Below, piece by piece: positions 1 through 7,311 of a stretch of 64,000 nucleotides of DNA (the first letter of the stretch is position 1; each line of letters opens with the position of its first letter). A model generated the notes under the pieces. The model was not told the DNA's origin. It saw only the letters and a program-made list of their open reading frames with translations, and did not search any database. Position numbers and translations under genes: made by a program. The stretch comes from Planctomycetota bacterium (GTDB lineage: Bacteria; Planctomycetota; UBA8742; UBA2392): NCBI GenBank assembly GCA_019636215.1, contig JAHBXZ010000006.1, forward strand, positions 1 through 64,000, given 5' to 3'.

Positions 1-2
1 AC

Positions 3-416
3 AAGGCCGGCCTGCTTGGGGCGTTGCTGGTCAGCATGCTGCCCCAGGCGGCCTGGATCGGCATGCACATAGCCATTGGCGACGGCATTGGCGCGGGCCT
101 GCCCTGGACAGAATACGCCGTGCTTGTGCCGGTGACGGGCATGATCTCGGCACTGCCGATCAGTTTCGGCGGCTGGGGCGTGGGCGAGGCCGCCAGCATT
201 TACTTCTTTGGCCTGCGCGGCGTGGCCGAACAAAGCGCGCTGCTGATCAGCCTGGGCGGGCGCACGCTGCAACTGGGCTGGGCGCTTCTGGGTCTGCCGC
301 TGAGCCTGGCCCTGCCCCGGCCCAAGGAAATCGCCAAGGCCGTGGAAGGCGAGCCGGTGCTGGAGGAAGAAGGTGCGGATGTTCCAAGAAGCGATGTCGA
401 GGGGTCGAAAGGTTGA
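3..416 (+). CDS. C-terminal part of a polytopic membrane protein, LPG-synthase-TM/UPF0104-like (partial)
   Basis: The reading frame is open from the left window edge, so the start lies outside. The visible ~137 residues hold at least two hydrophobic segments, separated by the conserved-looking stretch ALPISFGGWGVGEAA and then FFGLRG. That Gly-rich PxSxGGxGxxE pattern is typical of the lysylphosphatidylglycerol-synthase transmembrane domain family (UPF0104). The protein ends with a charged cytoplasmic tail rich in Glu. Family members are flippases or synthases for modified lipids, but this fragment is too short to say which. A possible alternative is an unrelated permease; the family call is moderately sure. 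Confidence 0.6.
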   Translation, partial: KAGLLGALLVSMLPQAAWIGMHIAIGDGIGAGLPWTEYAVLVPVTGMISALPISFGGWGVGEAASIYFFGLRGVAEQSALLISLGGRTLQLGWALLGLPLSLALPRPKEIAKAVEGEPVLEEEGADVPRSDVEGSKG

Positions 417-459
417 GAGTCAAAACCGGTAGCCCTTCGGTTGATTTCAGAAATTCCGC

Positions 460-465
460 TACAAT
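460..465 (+). promoter_or_regulatory. possible -10 element upstream of the VWA gene
   Basis: The hexamer TACAAT, in the context CGCTACAAT, sits 72 nt before the ATG at 538. The same CGCTACAAT nonamer precedes the small membrane protein gene at 55368. No convincing -35 is seen at 16-18 nt spacing, so this is weak. Confidence 0.25.
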
Positions 466-537
466 GAAACCGCCGTCAAGCCGACGAGCGACTACCGCCT
501 TCGACTTTTCAACCGTTTGACCTTCGACCACCCACCC

Positions 538-1632
538 ATGCGCATTGCCTACCTTGAGTTCGACAAAGCCGAAGCCCTGCGCCGCGCGGGGCTGAAGCAG
601 GTCATGAAACTGTGGAACGAAGTGCTGCTGATGTCCGCCGGTGACGTGGAACAGGCCTTGCAGTGGATGGAACAGTTGTGGCAGCGCTACCAGTTGATGC
701 AGGGGCAGATGACGTTTGAGGAGTTCAAGGCCATGCTGATGCAGCAGGGCTTTGTCGGCGAGGGCGAAGGCGGCGGGCTGGAAGTCACCAAGAAGGGCGA
801 ACGCAGCATCCGCCAGGACAGCCTGGAGCACATCTTCAAAGGCCTTCAGTCGCTGGGCGGAGGCGACCACCGCACACCACACGCCGGAAGCAGCAACGAG
901 AAGCTGAGCGAAACCCGGCCCTTCAACTTCGGCGACTTGAGCAGCGACATTGACTACAACGTCAGCATCCGCAACGCGCTCAAGCGCGGGCTGGAGGAGT
1001 TCTCGCTGCAGGAGGACGACCTTGAGGTCTTCGAGACCGAACAGCACACCAGTTGCGCCACGGTGCTGATGATCGACATCAGCCACAGCATGGTTCTCTA
1101 CGGCGAAGACCGCATCACCCCGGCCAAGAAGGTCGCAATCGCGCTGACCGAACTGATCCAGACCAAGTATCCCAAGGACTCGCTGCAGGTCATCACCTTT
1201 GGCAACGAGGCCGAAGAAGTGCCGATTCACCGGCTGCCCTATCTCAACGTCGGCCCCTTCCACACCAACACCCAGGCCGGGTTGCAGCTGGCGCAGCGGC
1301 TGCTGGCGCGCAAGAAGCACACCAACAAACAGATCTTCATGATCACCGACGGCAAGCCCACCGTGATCGTTGAACAGGGCCAGGTGTACCGCAACGTAAG
1401 CTGGTCGCTGGATCCGCTGATTGTGAACCGCACACTCGAGGAAGCCGAACGCTGCCGCGACCGCGGCATCAAGATCAGCACCTTCATGATCGCGCAGGAC
1501 ACCCACCTGGTGGAGTTCGTGGACAAGCTGACACAGGTGAACAAGGGCCGGGCCTACTTCAGCGCGCTGGACAAACTGGGCGGCAACATCTTTGTCGACT
1601 ACATGAAGAACCGCCGACGCCGCGTGCGGTAA
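538..1632 (+). CDS. VWA-domain protein (MIDAS motif)
   Basis: This 364-aa protein carries a von Willebrand A domain in its C-terminal half. The MIDAS motif DxSxS is visible as MIDISHSM, followed by the Thr region and a late ITDGKPT strand. The N-terminal ~140 residues are helical and charged. It has no signal peptide, so it is probably cytoplasmic. Such VWA proteins often work with a MoxR or Mg-chelatase-like AAA+ ATPase, but none is visible here; the gene stands alone. An in-frame TTG at 517 would add seven residues; I prefer the ATG at 538 because [14 protein letters not shown] reads like a natural start. Neither start has a clear ribosome binding site. The client is unknown. Confidence 0.8.
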   Translation: MRIAYLEFDKAEALRRAGLKQVMKLWNEVLLMSAGDVEQALQWMEQLWQRYQLMQGQMTFEEFKAMLMQQGFVGEGEGGGLEVTKKGERSIRQDSLEHIFKGLQSLGGGDHRTPHAGSSNEKLSETRPFNFGDLSSDIDYNVSIRNALKRGLEEFSLQEDDLEVFETEQHTSCATVLMIDISHSMVLYGEDRITPAKKVAIALTELIQTKYPKDSLQVITFGNEAEEVPIHRLPYLNVGPFHTNTQAGLQLAQRLLARKKHTNKQIFMITDGKPTVIVEQGQVYRNVSWSLDPLIVNRTLEEAERCRDRGIKISTFMIAQDTHLVEFVDKLTQVNKGRAYFSALDKLGGNIFVDYMKNRRRRVR

Positions 1633-1643
1633 GGCCGCGCAGG

Positions 1644-2456
1644 CTAACGATTGTCGCGAGCCACCAGTGTCAGGCGACCCCAGCGCGTTGTTTCGTCCTT
1701 GCGGATCACGCAGGCCTCGATGCCCGAGGCCTGGAAACCGTCGCCTTCGATCTTGAAGGTTGCGGCGGCAACCGGCACGCGCTCGATGTCCAGGCGGCCG
1801 GATGCATCGGCCCTGGCCTGCTTGATGCACAACAGGTTGCCCTGCTGATCCATGAACGAAATCCGCACCTTGCAGCCAGCGACGTCGGCCGCAGCGCAGG
1901 CCAGTGTCAATTCCAGCGAGCCGGTCGGCCCGGGAACTTCCAGCCCTCTTGCGATTCCCTCACCCTGGCCCGGCAGTGGGCCTGGCAGCAGATCCAGCCG
2001 TGGCTGCTCGCGTGGCGCGGGCCCCCAGGCGCCGCCGGCCTGGTCCGGGTCAATGCGCACGATCAGCGGCTCGGGTTCTTTCGGCCCTTGGCGCGATGCG
2101 CGCATTGCCTTCACCCGTTGGCCAACGGGTTCGGCCTCGCGCCAGCGGCCCTGGCGGCGCAGCTCCAGCCAATGGGCCTCCAGCGTCGCCAGGTCATCGC
2201 TGAGGTCCGGTGCCGCAGGCAGTGGCGGCGGGACAAACGTCTTTGCCGGCGCTGGCGAGGCCGGTGCCGATGGCGCGGGCCCGGCCGGGCGAACCAGCTC
2301 TGGTGCGGTTGCTGATGGCTGCATCACCGCTGGCGGCGCCGGGTCTTGACCTTGGCTTACTTCCAGTCGCGCCGGTGCCAGGCCGCCAACGCCCAGCCAG
2401 GCCACGGCAAACCCGAGGGCCAGTGCTGCCGCGAGTATGGTCAGGCGTGTGCGCAT
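1644..2456 (-). CDS. signal-anchored protein with Pro/Ala-rich linker, unknown function
   Basis: This 270-aa protein has an N-terminal hydrophobic segment (about residues 5-27), a long Pro/Ala-rich linker (about 30-85), a short charged helical region, and a C-terminal beta-rich domain of ~100 residues with three Cys. It is the last gene of a minus-strand run of three anchored proteins and shares their layout of membrane anchor, proline-rich linker and small beta domain. The C-terminal part may be a degenerate carboxypeptidase-regulatory-like fold, but I see no diagnostic motif. An ATG at 2468 is an alternative start. Its stop is 11 nt from the convergent VWA gene. Confidence 0.65.
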   Translation of the reverse strand: MRTRLTILAAALALGFAVAWLGVGGLAPARLEVSQGQDPAPPAVMQPSATAPELVRPAGPAPSAPASPAPAKTFVPPPLPAAPDLSDDLATLEAHWLELRRQGRWREAEPVGQRVKAMRASRQGPKEPEPLIVRIDPDQAGGAWGPAPREQPRLDLLPGPLPGQGEGIARGLEVPGPTGSLELTLACAAADVAGCKVRISFMDQQGNLLCIKQARADASGRLDIERVPVAAATFKIEGDGFQASGIEACVIRKDETTRWGRLTLVARDNR

Positions 2457-2514
2457 GGCTGCCCGCAAATGCTACGCCGGCCGCGCCGCGGGTGTTACCG
2501 AAATCGCGCCGGGG

Positions 2515-3777
2515 TCAGCCCTTTGGCTTCTCGGGCGGGGAAACGCTGACGCTGCCGATATCGTTGTGCTTGCCGGCGACAATCACGCAACTGCAGCGTA
2601 CGGGCGCAAAGTGTTCGCCGTGGATCCACACTGCGCGCGCCTCCAGGGGCGCAGGGCTGAACACAACCCGGCCCGAGGCGTCCGCGCGGCCTTCGCATTT
2701 GTCCAGGTACTTGTCGTCGGCATCGACGAAGGTGGCAAACACCGCAAGACCGGCCAGTTCCACGAAATCGGCACTCAGGCTGGCCACCAGCGACGTGGCG
2801 GACACAAGCTCGATGGTGCCGGCATCAAGTGGCGGCCCGGCCTCGACAACAAGGTCTTTGACGTCCAGGTACCGATACCCGGGCGCGATCAGCACCAGCG
2901 TGTAGTGTTCGGGCAGCAGGCCGCGAATCTCGAAGTACCCGTCCGCCTCTGTCTTGTGCGCCTTGCCTTCGCCGCCGCCGTGTACGCCGCTGGATTCCAT
3001 GTTGCCGCGCTCCCCGGCGTTGAGGGCCGTTACCTCGACGCCGGCAACAGGGTTGCGCAGGGCATCCACCACTCGGCCGCGCAGGCCGCCCGTGGCGGGC
3101 ATCTCCAGGCGGATGTTGTCGCGCTGTTCGCCGCGCCGGAAGGTAAACACGCGGCGGGCACTCGAGGTGCCGTCTTCCATTGAAACGCTGAGGTAGAGAT
3201 CCACAAAGGCCGCTTCCGTATCGGTTTGCAGGCCGACTTGCAACAGGAACCTGCCTTCTGCATCGGCCCGCACCGCGGGCTTGTCGCCGGCCTTGCGTTT
3301 GACACCTCGGCCCGCGGGGTCAGGGGGTTCAGGGCTGTCGGCCCGGCGGGCAAACCAGGAGTAATGCACCAGCGCGCCGGGCACGGGTTGGCGGTCCGGT
3401 GTCTCCACGACGCCGGCGGCCGTCACGCGGAAATCGGCTTCATCTTGCGCGGTTGCGGCGTCGGGGACGGGGATGGGTTCCGACGACGGTTCCGGTTGTG
3501 CGGCCGGCTGCGCGTCAGCCAGGGAGCCGGGCTCGCTTGGGGCCGGCGGCATGGGTTTGCCGGAACGGACGCCGGGCAGCGGCTGTGTGCCTGCACTTGT
3601 GGGTGCCACAGCCTGCGATGATTCCGGCACGGGCCCCGGGGGCGTGGGGCTGGTCGCGGACAAACTCTGCTGGTTGGAGCCGGCGGGACTGGTGCGGCCG
3701 AAGTTGAACCAGGCCACCAGCGCCAGGCCGATCAGCAGCAGAACCAGAAACACAAGCTGCTTGTCACGCCGGTGCAT
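2515..3777 (-). CDS. membrane-anchored protein with carboxypeptidase-regulatory-like domains
   Basis: This 420-aa protein starts with one transmembrane helix (about residues 9-25) and a Ser/Pro/Ala-rich linker to about residue 115. It then has two or three beta-sandwich repeats of the carboxypeptidase-regulatory-like type, seen as VxGxVVDxxxxPVAGVEV followed by TEADGYFEIRGLLPEHYTL. These domains are usually structural or ligand-binding modules of envelope proteins. The ATG follows the stop of the upstream paralogue by only 3 nt, so the two are almost certainly translated together. I infer a surface or periplasmic role; no catalytic motif is present. Confidence 0.75.
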   Translation of the reverse strand: MHRRDKQLVFLVLLLIGLALVAWFNFGRTSPAGSNQQSLSATSPTPPGPVPESSQAVAPTSAGTQPLPGVRSGKPMPPAPSEPGSLADAQPAAQPEPSSEPIPVPDAATAQDEADFRVTAAGVVETPDRQPVPGALVHYSWFARRADSPEPPDPAGRGVKRKAGDKPAVRADAEGRFLLQVGLQTDTEAAFVDLYLSVSMEDGTSSARRVFTFRRGEQRDNIRLEMPATGGLRGRVVDALRNPVAGVEVTALNAGERGNMESSGVHGGGEGKAHKTEADGYFEIRGLLPEHYTLVLIAPGYRYLDVKDLVVEAGPPLDAGTIELVSATSLVASLSADFVELAGLAVFATFVDADDKYLDKCEGRADASGRVVFSPAPLEARAVWIHGEHFAPVRCSCVIVAGKHNDIGSVSVSPPEKPKG

Positions 3778-3780
3778 GGG

Positions 3781-5292
3781 TCAGTCCAGTTCCAGTATGG
3801 ATGACTTTACGGCTTCCTTGACTATGCGCACTTCCTGCGGGCTGTTGCCGCCTGCGCCGCCTTCGGCGCTGACTTTGCCGACGCGGTCTTCTTCCTGGGC
3901 ACCGCCGCCAATGCCAACCCGGACGGAGCCCCGCTTGGGCATTTCGATGGCCTTCAACGCCACCGTGCCGTAGTCGTTGTGCATGCCTTCCTTGATGCTG
4001 CAGGCAAGCTGGCCGGTGACCTCGTAGGTTCCACCGCTGATGCTGAAGAACAGCGCGGCGGTGGGCGCGTTGGGAAACAGCACCACGCCGTCTTTGCCCA
4101 CAGCGCCGTAGCTCTTGGTGCGGATGGCGTTGCCGCTGGCGTCAAAGAAGCTCGCGGTAAGGTTCTGGCCTGCGGGGTTGCGCTCGGGGCAGGTCACGGT
4201 GACCTTCAGGGCGGTGACCGTCTTCATGACGACATCTGTGGGAAACGATGTTTCGCGCCCGGCCACCACGGTTACGGTCATGGCGCTGCCGCCAAACACG
4301 TAGCCCGGCAGGTTGGCGCTGAGGCTGTATTCCTGGGGCGTCAGGGCTTCCATGCGGAAGCGGCCTTCGCTGTCGGTAATGAACCACTGGTTTGCGCTGC
4401 CACCCTGGCCGATGCCCATGGTGCTGCGGCCCCCGTCGCGGCTCTGCACCGCCATCACCCGCGCGCCGGCCAGCGGCAGGCCGTAGACATCCACCACACG
4501 GCCGGTCAGGGCGCCGGTTGCAGGAAGTTCCAGGCGGTTGTCGGCCTTGGTGTCTTTGTTGGCCAGCGCAAGGTGAACCTGGGTGCTGCTGGTGCCGTTG
4601 GCGGCCTTGGCCCAGATGGAAAGGTTCAGCACGGAAATCTCGCGCTGGCCGCCCAGCTTGAACTCAACCTTGAAGTTGCCCGCGGCGTCGGTGGTGCCCA
4701 GCAGCCTTGAGGGCGCGGCCGAGCGGCGTTCCATCTTGCGCACACTTTCTTCTTTTTCATTGGCCATGGGGACGTACTTGATGCCGCTGGTCATGCCGTA
4801 GACCTGCGCGCCGGCAACACCCACACCCGTGGCGTCAACAACCGTGCCGCTGATGGTGGCCGTGAACTCGAACGGGAACTTGGGGGCTTCGACCGGCGTT
4901 TCGCTGCTTTCGAACGCCTCTTCATCGCCCATGTGCTTGATCAGCTCCGCGATGGCTTCCTTCAACTTGGCCATTTCTTCTTCGCTGGGGTTGTCGCGCA
5001 TGGCCTCGACCTTCTGGCGAATCTGTTCCTCGGCACCGGGCTTGGCCACCGGCGCGGGCTTGCTGGCCGGGGGGGCCGGCTCCGGCTTGTCGGCCGGGCG
5101 CACGATTTCAGGCTCTGGCAGCGGCGCGGGCGCGGGGCGTCGGGGCGACTCAACCTCGGCACTCTCCTGCGCGGCCCGGGGCGGGGCGTTGTTCGGCGCG
5201 TTTGCCGCGTCGTTCACCACAAAGAAGCCCAGTACACCGCCGGTAGTCAGCAGCAGGCACATCAGCGCAAGAAACAACGGGTTGGCTCGCAT
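3781..5292 (-). CDS. membrane-anchored protein with carboxypeptidase-regulatory-like domains
   Basis: This is the first gene of a three-gene minus-strand operon. The 503-aa product has an N-terminal transmembrane helix (about residues 5-26), a Pro/Glu-rich linker, and a charged helical segment (about 85-125, possibly coiled). Tandem carboxypeptidase-regulatory-like domains follow: ISGTVVDATGVGVAGAQVY and then LTGRVVDVYGLPLAGARV with a TDSEGRFRMEALTPQEY element. The ATG has a GGAG ribosome binding site six bases upstream. It is the longest of the three paralogue-like proteins. Function is unknown; a structural envelope role fits. Confidence 0.78.
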   Translation of the reverse strand: MRANPLFLALMCLLLTTGGVLGFFVVNDAANAPNNAPPRAAQESAEVESPRRPAPAPLPEPEIVRPADKPEPAPPASKPAPVAKPGAEEQIRQKVEAMRDNPSEEEMAKLKEAIAELIKHMGDEEAFESSETPVEAPKFPFEFTATISGTVVDATGVGVAGAQVYGMTSGIKYVPMANEKEESVRKMERRSAAPSRLLGTTDAAGNFKVEFKLGGQREISVLNLSIWAKAANGTSSTQVHLALANKDTKADNRLELPATGALTGRVVDVYGLPLAGARVMAVQSRDGGRSTMGIGQGGSANQWFITDSEGRFRMEALTPQEYSLSANLPGYVFGGSAMTVTVVAGRETSFPTDVVMKTVTALKVTVTCPERNPAGQNLTASFFDASGNAIRTKSYGAVGKDGVVLFPNAPTAALFFSISGGTYEVTGQLACSIKEGMHNDYGTVALKAIEMPKRGSVRVGIGGGAQEEDRVGKVSAEGGAGGNSPQEVRIVKEAVKSSILELD

Positions 5293-5438
5293 CGGAATCT
5301 CCGAATCTGGTCAGGCCTGTGACGACAACCGATGGTGGGTAGTTCCAGGATTTCGCGAATTCCGGGTTGGGGGCACGGGCGGCAGAGAGGCGGCTTTGGT
5401 CGGCGGATGAATACCGATAAATGCAGGTTGTTCGATGA

Positions 5439-5497
5439 GTCCCACCCCAATTGTCACATTTCGGTCATGGGTGCAGGCAGCAATTTGGTGTGGTGGC
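5439..5497. repeat. direct repeat A, copy 1 (59 bp)
   Basis: This 59-bp unit recurs at 5591-5649 with about five substitutions. The shared core includes TTGTCACATTTCGGTCATGG. Both copies lie in a 719-bp region without a convincing gene. Confidence 0.85.
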
Positions 5498-5590
5498 ACG
5501 GGCACACCTGCCTGTGTAAGTGCTGTTGGCCAATGCCTTGGTCCTCAGCTGGGCACGGTTGTACACAGACCGCTGCCTGTTCCCCCACGT

Positions 5591-5649
5591 GTCCCGCCCC
5601 GATTGTCACATTTCGGTCATGGGCGCAGGCGGCAATCTGGTGTGGTGGC
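5591..5649. repeat. direct repeat A, copy 2 (59 bp)
   Basis: Second copy of the unit at 5439-5497, in the same orientation, 152 bp downstream. Function unknown. Confidence 0.85.
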
Positions 5650-5660
5650 CGGTGTGTCGT

Positions 5661-5798
5661 GATTGCCGTGATCTGAGTGAATCCGTGTTCATCTGTGGAT
5701 CAATTCGGTTGCCGTTGAACGACACCGCGCGCTGGCCCTTGCGGCTCTTGTTTTGCCGCCGTTGCTGGCTTCGCGCCTACGCTTGAAACTGATTTTCG
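5661..5798. repeat. direct repeat B, copy 1 (~138 bp)
   Basis: This unit recurs at 5843-5975 with few changes and one short indel. It begins with ATTGCCGTGATCTGAGTGAA and continues with GTGTTCATCTGTGGA, a phrase I recall as a common dispersed intergenic motif in environmental bacterial genomes. Its second half contains GCGGCTCTTGTTTTGCCGCC. The reverse complement of that part shares a 15-mer (AACAAGAGCCGCAAG) with the coding insert in recQ near 62608. Confidence 0.85.
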
Positions 5799-5842
5799 CG
5801 CGAGCATGACCCGCACAGCCACCAACGGCAGGGGGTGTTCTT

Positions 5843-5975
5843 CATTGCCGTTATCTGCGTGAATCTGTGTTCATCTGCGGACCAACGCTGTTGCCGTTGA
5901 ACGACGCCGCGCGCTGGCGGCTCTTGTTTTGCCGCCGTTGCTGGCTTCGCGCCTGCGCTTGAAACTGATTTTCGC
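5843..5975. repeat. direct repeat B, copy 2 (~133 bp)
   Basis: Second copy of the 5661-5798 unit. It ends 36 bp from the stop of the sigma-region-4 gene. No open frame is shared by both copies, so the repeat looks non-coding. Confidence 0.85.
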
Positions 5976-6011
5976 CGGTGCGCGGCATCCGTCGCTTGGT
6001 GTGGCTTTGGC

Positions 6012-6374
6012 TCACGACCGATGATCACTCCTGTGGCGCAGAATGCGCTGGCGGGCGCGCCGCAGGTGCGAGGAAACCGTGCCAGCACCCAGCTTCAGGC
6101 GTGCCGCAATCTCGCTGGTCGTAAGACCGTCATTGTAATGCAGGTCAAACACCTGGCGCATACGGCCCTTCAGCCGATGACGGCCGTCCAGCAGGTGCCG
6201 AACCCAGGCGCGGCGATCCTGCAGGCGCCGGGCATGCAGCAGCGCGTCGCGCCGTGCCAGGCCCTCCACACGGCCCTTGTTCTCGCCGGGCAGCATGGCG
6301 GCCACGGTGCGGCAGGGCTGCTGGCAGCAAGGCCGCAACGGGCAGTTGGTACAAGTGAAGCGCTTGTTGGTCAT
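6012..6374 (-). CDS. Cys-rich N-terminus plus sigma-70 region-4-like helix-turn-helix protein
   Basis: This 120-aa protein has two parts. Residues 8-21 carry five Cys in the pattern CxxCxxxxCCxxxC (CTNCPLRPCCQQPC), likely to bind a metal. Residues ~65-115 form a sigma-70 region-4-like helix-turn-helix with LKGRMRQVFDLHYNDGLTTSEIAARLKLGAGTV split over the usual helices. A sigma factor would also need region 2, which is absent, so this is more likely a regulator, possibly metal- or redox-sensing, than a full sigma factor. It lies 51 nt downstream of the Com-like gene on the same strand and may be co-transcribed with it. Confidence 0.7.
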   Translation of the reverse strand: MTNKRFTCTNCPLRPCCQQPCRTVAAMLPGENKGRVEGLARRDALLHARRLQDRRAWVRHLLDGRHRLKGRMRQVFDLHYNDGLTTSEIAARLKLGAGTVSSHLRRARQRILRHRSDHRS

Positions 6375-6425
6375 GCAGGTTCATTTCAGGGTTGGGCTCG
6401 GCGGCCTCTAGACATTTTGAAATAT

Positions 6426-6593
6426 TCAGCGAATGCGGTACTCAGCCAGCCGGCCACAGCGGCGGCACTTCACCTCCAGTTGCGCCGGGCCCAGAACCTT
6501 GAGAAGCAAAGCCCCGCAAGCGCACCGCAAGTGCGCCGGAAGCTCCAGCAGGGTTACAGGTATGACAGCGGGGCGGGGGTTCGGCTTGCGCAT
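6426..6593 (-). CDS. Com-like small zinc-ribbon protein
   Basis: This 55-aa open frame was found by reading the minus strand directly. The product begins MRKPNPRPAVIPVTLLELPA and carries two metal-binding knuckles, C24-A-C26 and C43-RR-C46, separated by LLLKVLGPAQLEVK. The layout CxC-x16-CxxCG with an LEVKC core matches the Com family of phage Mu-like zinc-binding translational activators. A GGAG ribosome binding site precedes the ATG (TATGGAGCCGCCATG). In phage Mu, Com binds mom mRNA, but no mom-like gene is seen here. It lies directly upstream of the Cys-rich helix-turn-helix gene, and both may be regulators from a decayed prophage or domesticated. Confidence 0.65.
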   Translation of the reverse strand: MRKPNPRPAVIPVTLLELPAHLRCACGALLLKVLGPAQLEVKCRRCGRLAEYRIR

Positions 6594-6690
6594 GGCGGCT
6601 CCATAATCTTACGCCATGTATTATATCGCCCCGTGCGACAGGCTGGTTGAGTTGCTCAAGTGCTTGCCGATCCAATGCTTGCGGCTGGTG

Positions 6691-6854
6691 AGAGCTTTTT
6701 CGCTGTTTGTTTGCAGAGGTTCCACGCCGCGCCGGGCGAGCAGATCAAGGAGCGCGGACGCAGGCGTGGCTGGAGGCCACGCTGAGGAAGCGCGACGTAG
6801 AGATGCGAAGCCCGCCGCAAGGGGAAGCCTGCAAACGAACTGTGAAAATGCTCT
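6691..6854. mobile_element. candidate small element with ~33-bp terminal inverted repeats
   Basis: The left end (6691-6723) and the reverse complement of the right end (6821-6854) agree at about 27 of 33 positions, sharing AGAGC, TTTTC and GTTTGCAG blocks. The ~97-bp interior is GC-rich and contains a perfect hairpin, GCGTGGC/GCCACGC. The right end overlaps the stop codon of the glyoxalase-fold gene. It could be a MITE-like element or a large structured RNA or terminator. No target-site duplication is evident. Confidence 0.45.
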
Positions 6855-7209
6855 AGCCCAGTTCCTGCAGGCCCAGGGCGTTGCCCTCGGAGTCCCAGAT
6901 GGTGGCGAACTTCGGGCTGCCGCTTTCGCTGCGGGCCTTGCCGGTTTTGACGCCCTTGGCGGCCAGTGCCCTCAGGGCGGCTTCAATGTCGCGCACGCCC
7001 AGGTACGGAATCGGCCCGTGGCCTACGTCGCGCGAGTCGGCCTCTGTCGGGTGCAGGTCAATGCGCAGGCCGGCGCTTTCCAGACGCAGCGACGCGTAGT
7101 GCGGGGCGTGGCTGAAGTTGACCTGGCAGCCCAGGGTTTCGGTGTACCACTTCAGGGCGCGGGGAAAGTCTGTCACGTACATCATTACGTGCGAGAATCG
7201 TTCGAACAT
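6853..7209 (-). CDS. glyoxalase/bleomycin-resistance-fold (VOC) protein
   Basis: This 118-aa protein has the vicinal-oxygen-chelate fold signature: FSHVMMYVTDFPRALKWYTETLG at the N-terminus and DSEGNALGLQEL at the C-terminus. Between them is the linking motif RDIEAALRALAAKGV. Family members are metal-dependent lyases, dioxygenases or drug-binding proteins, and substrate cannot be told from sequence. The usual metal residues would be His7 and the Glu near 115 (LQEL), both seen. The ATG is preceded by a good GGAGG ribosome binding site. Start chosen at MFERF; the longer upstream frame overlaps the divergent DHH gene and is spurious. Confidence 0.85.
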   Translation of the reverse strand: MFERFSHVMMYVTDFPRALKWYTETLGCQVNFSHAPHYASLRLESAGLRIDLHPTEADSRDVGHGPIPYLGVRDIEAALRALAAKGVKTGKARSESGSPKFATIWDSEGNALGLQELG

Positions 7210-7311
7210 ACCGGCCTCCGGGGGCAGTCTATCGTGCGCCGGGGCGGCTTGGCCGTGGAAAATTCGCCAATCGCGCCTAGTGTGGCGTGTTCCAACACAG
7301 GGGGTGCGGCT

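Larger units (their letters stand above)
5293..6011. other. 719-bp intergenic region built of repeats
   Basis: No credible gene was found on either strand. Apart from the two copies each of repeats A and B, about 330 bp remain unexplained. Short open frames here run across repeat borders, have no ribosome binding site, and look accidental. Confidence 0.7.

Noticed and set aside
247..1830. 527-aa minus-strand open frame over the VWA gene
   Set aside because: Antisense shadow; the plus-strand protein has a MIDAS motif and coherent fold.
5777..6088. 103-aa minus-strand frame in the repeat region
   Set aside because: It runs through repeat B and into the 3' end of the helix-turn-helix gene in another phase; no start signal and no matching frame in the other repeat copy.
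6442..6675. 77-aa minus-strand frame over the Com-like gene
   Set aside because: It overlaps the 55-aa frame in another phase, lacks a ribosome binding site, and has no Cys pattern; the 55-aa frame has both.
6616..7311. N-terminal extension of the DHH protein by about 230 residues
   Set aside because: The extension crosses the inverted-repeat element and the divergent glyoxalase gene; DHH similarity begins at residue 5 of the GTG start at 7312.
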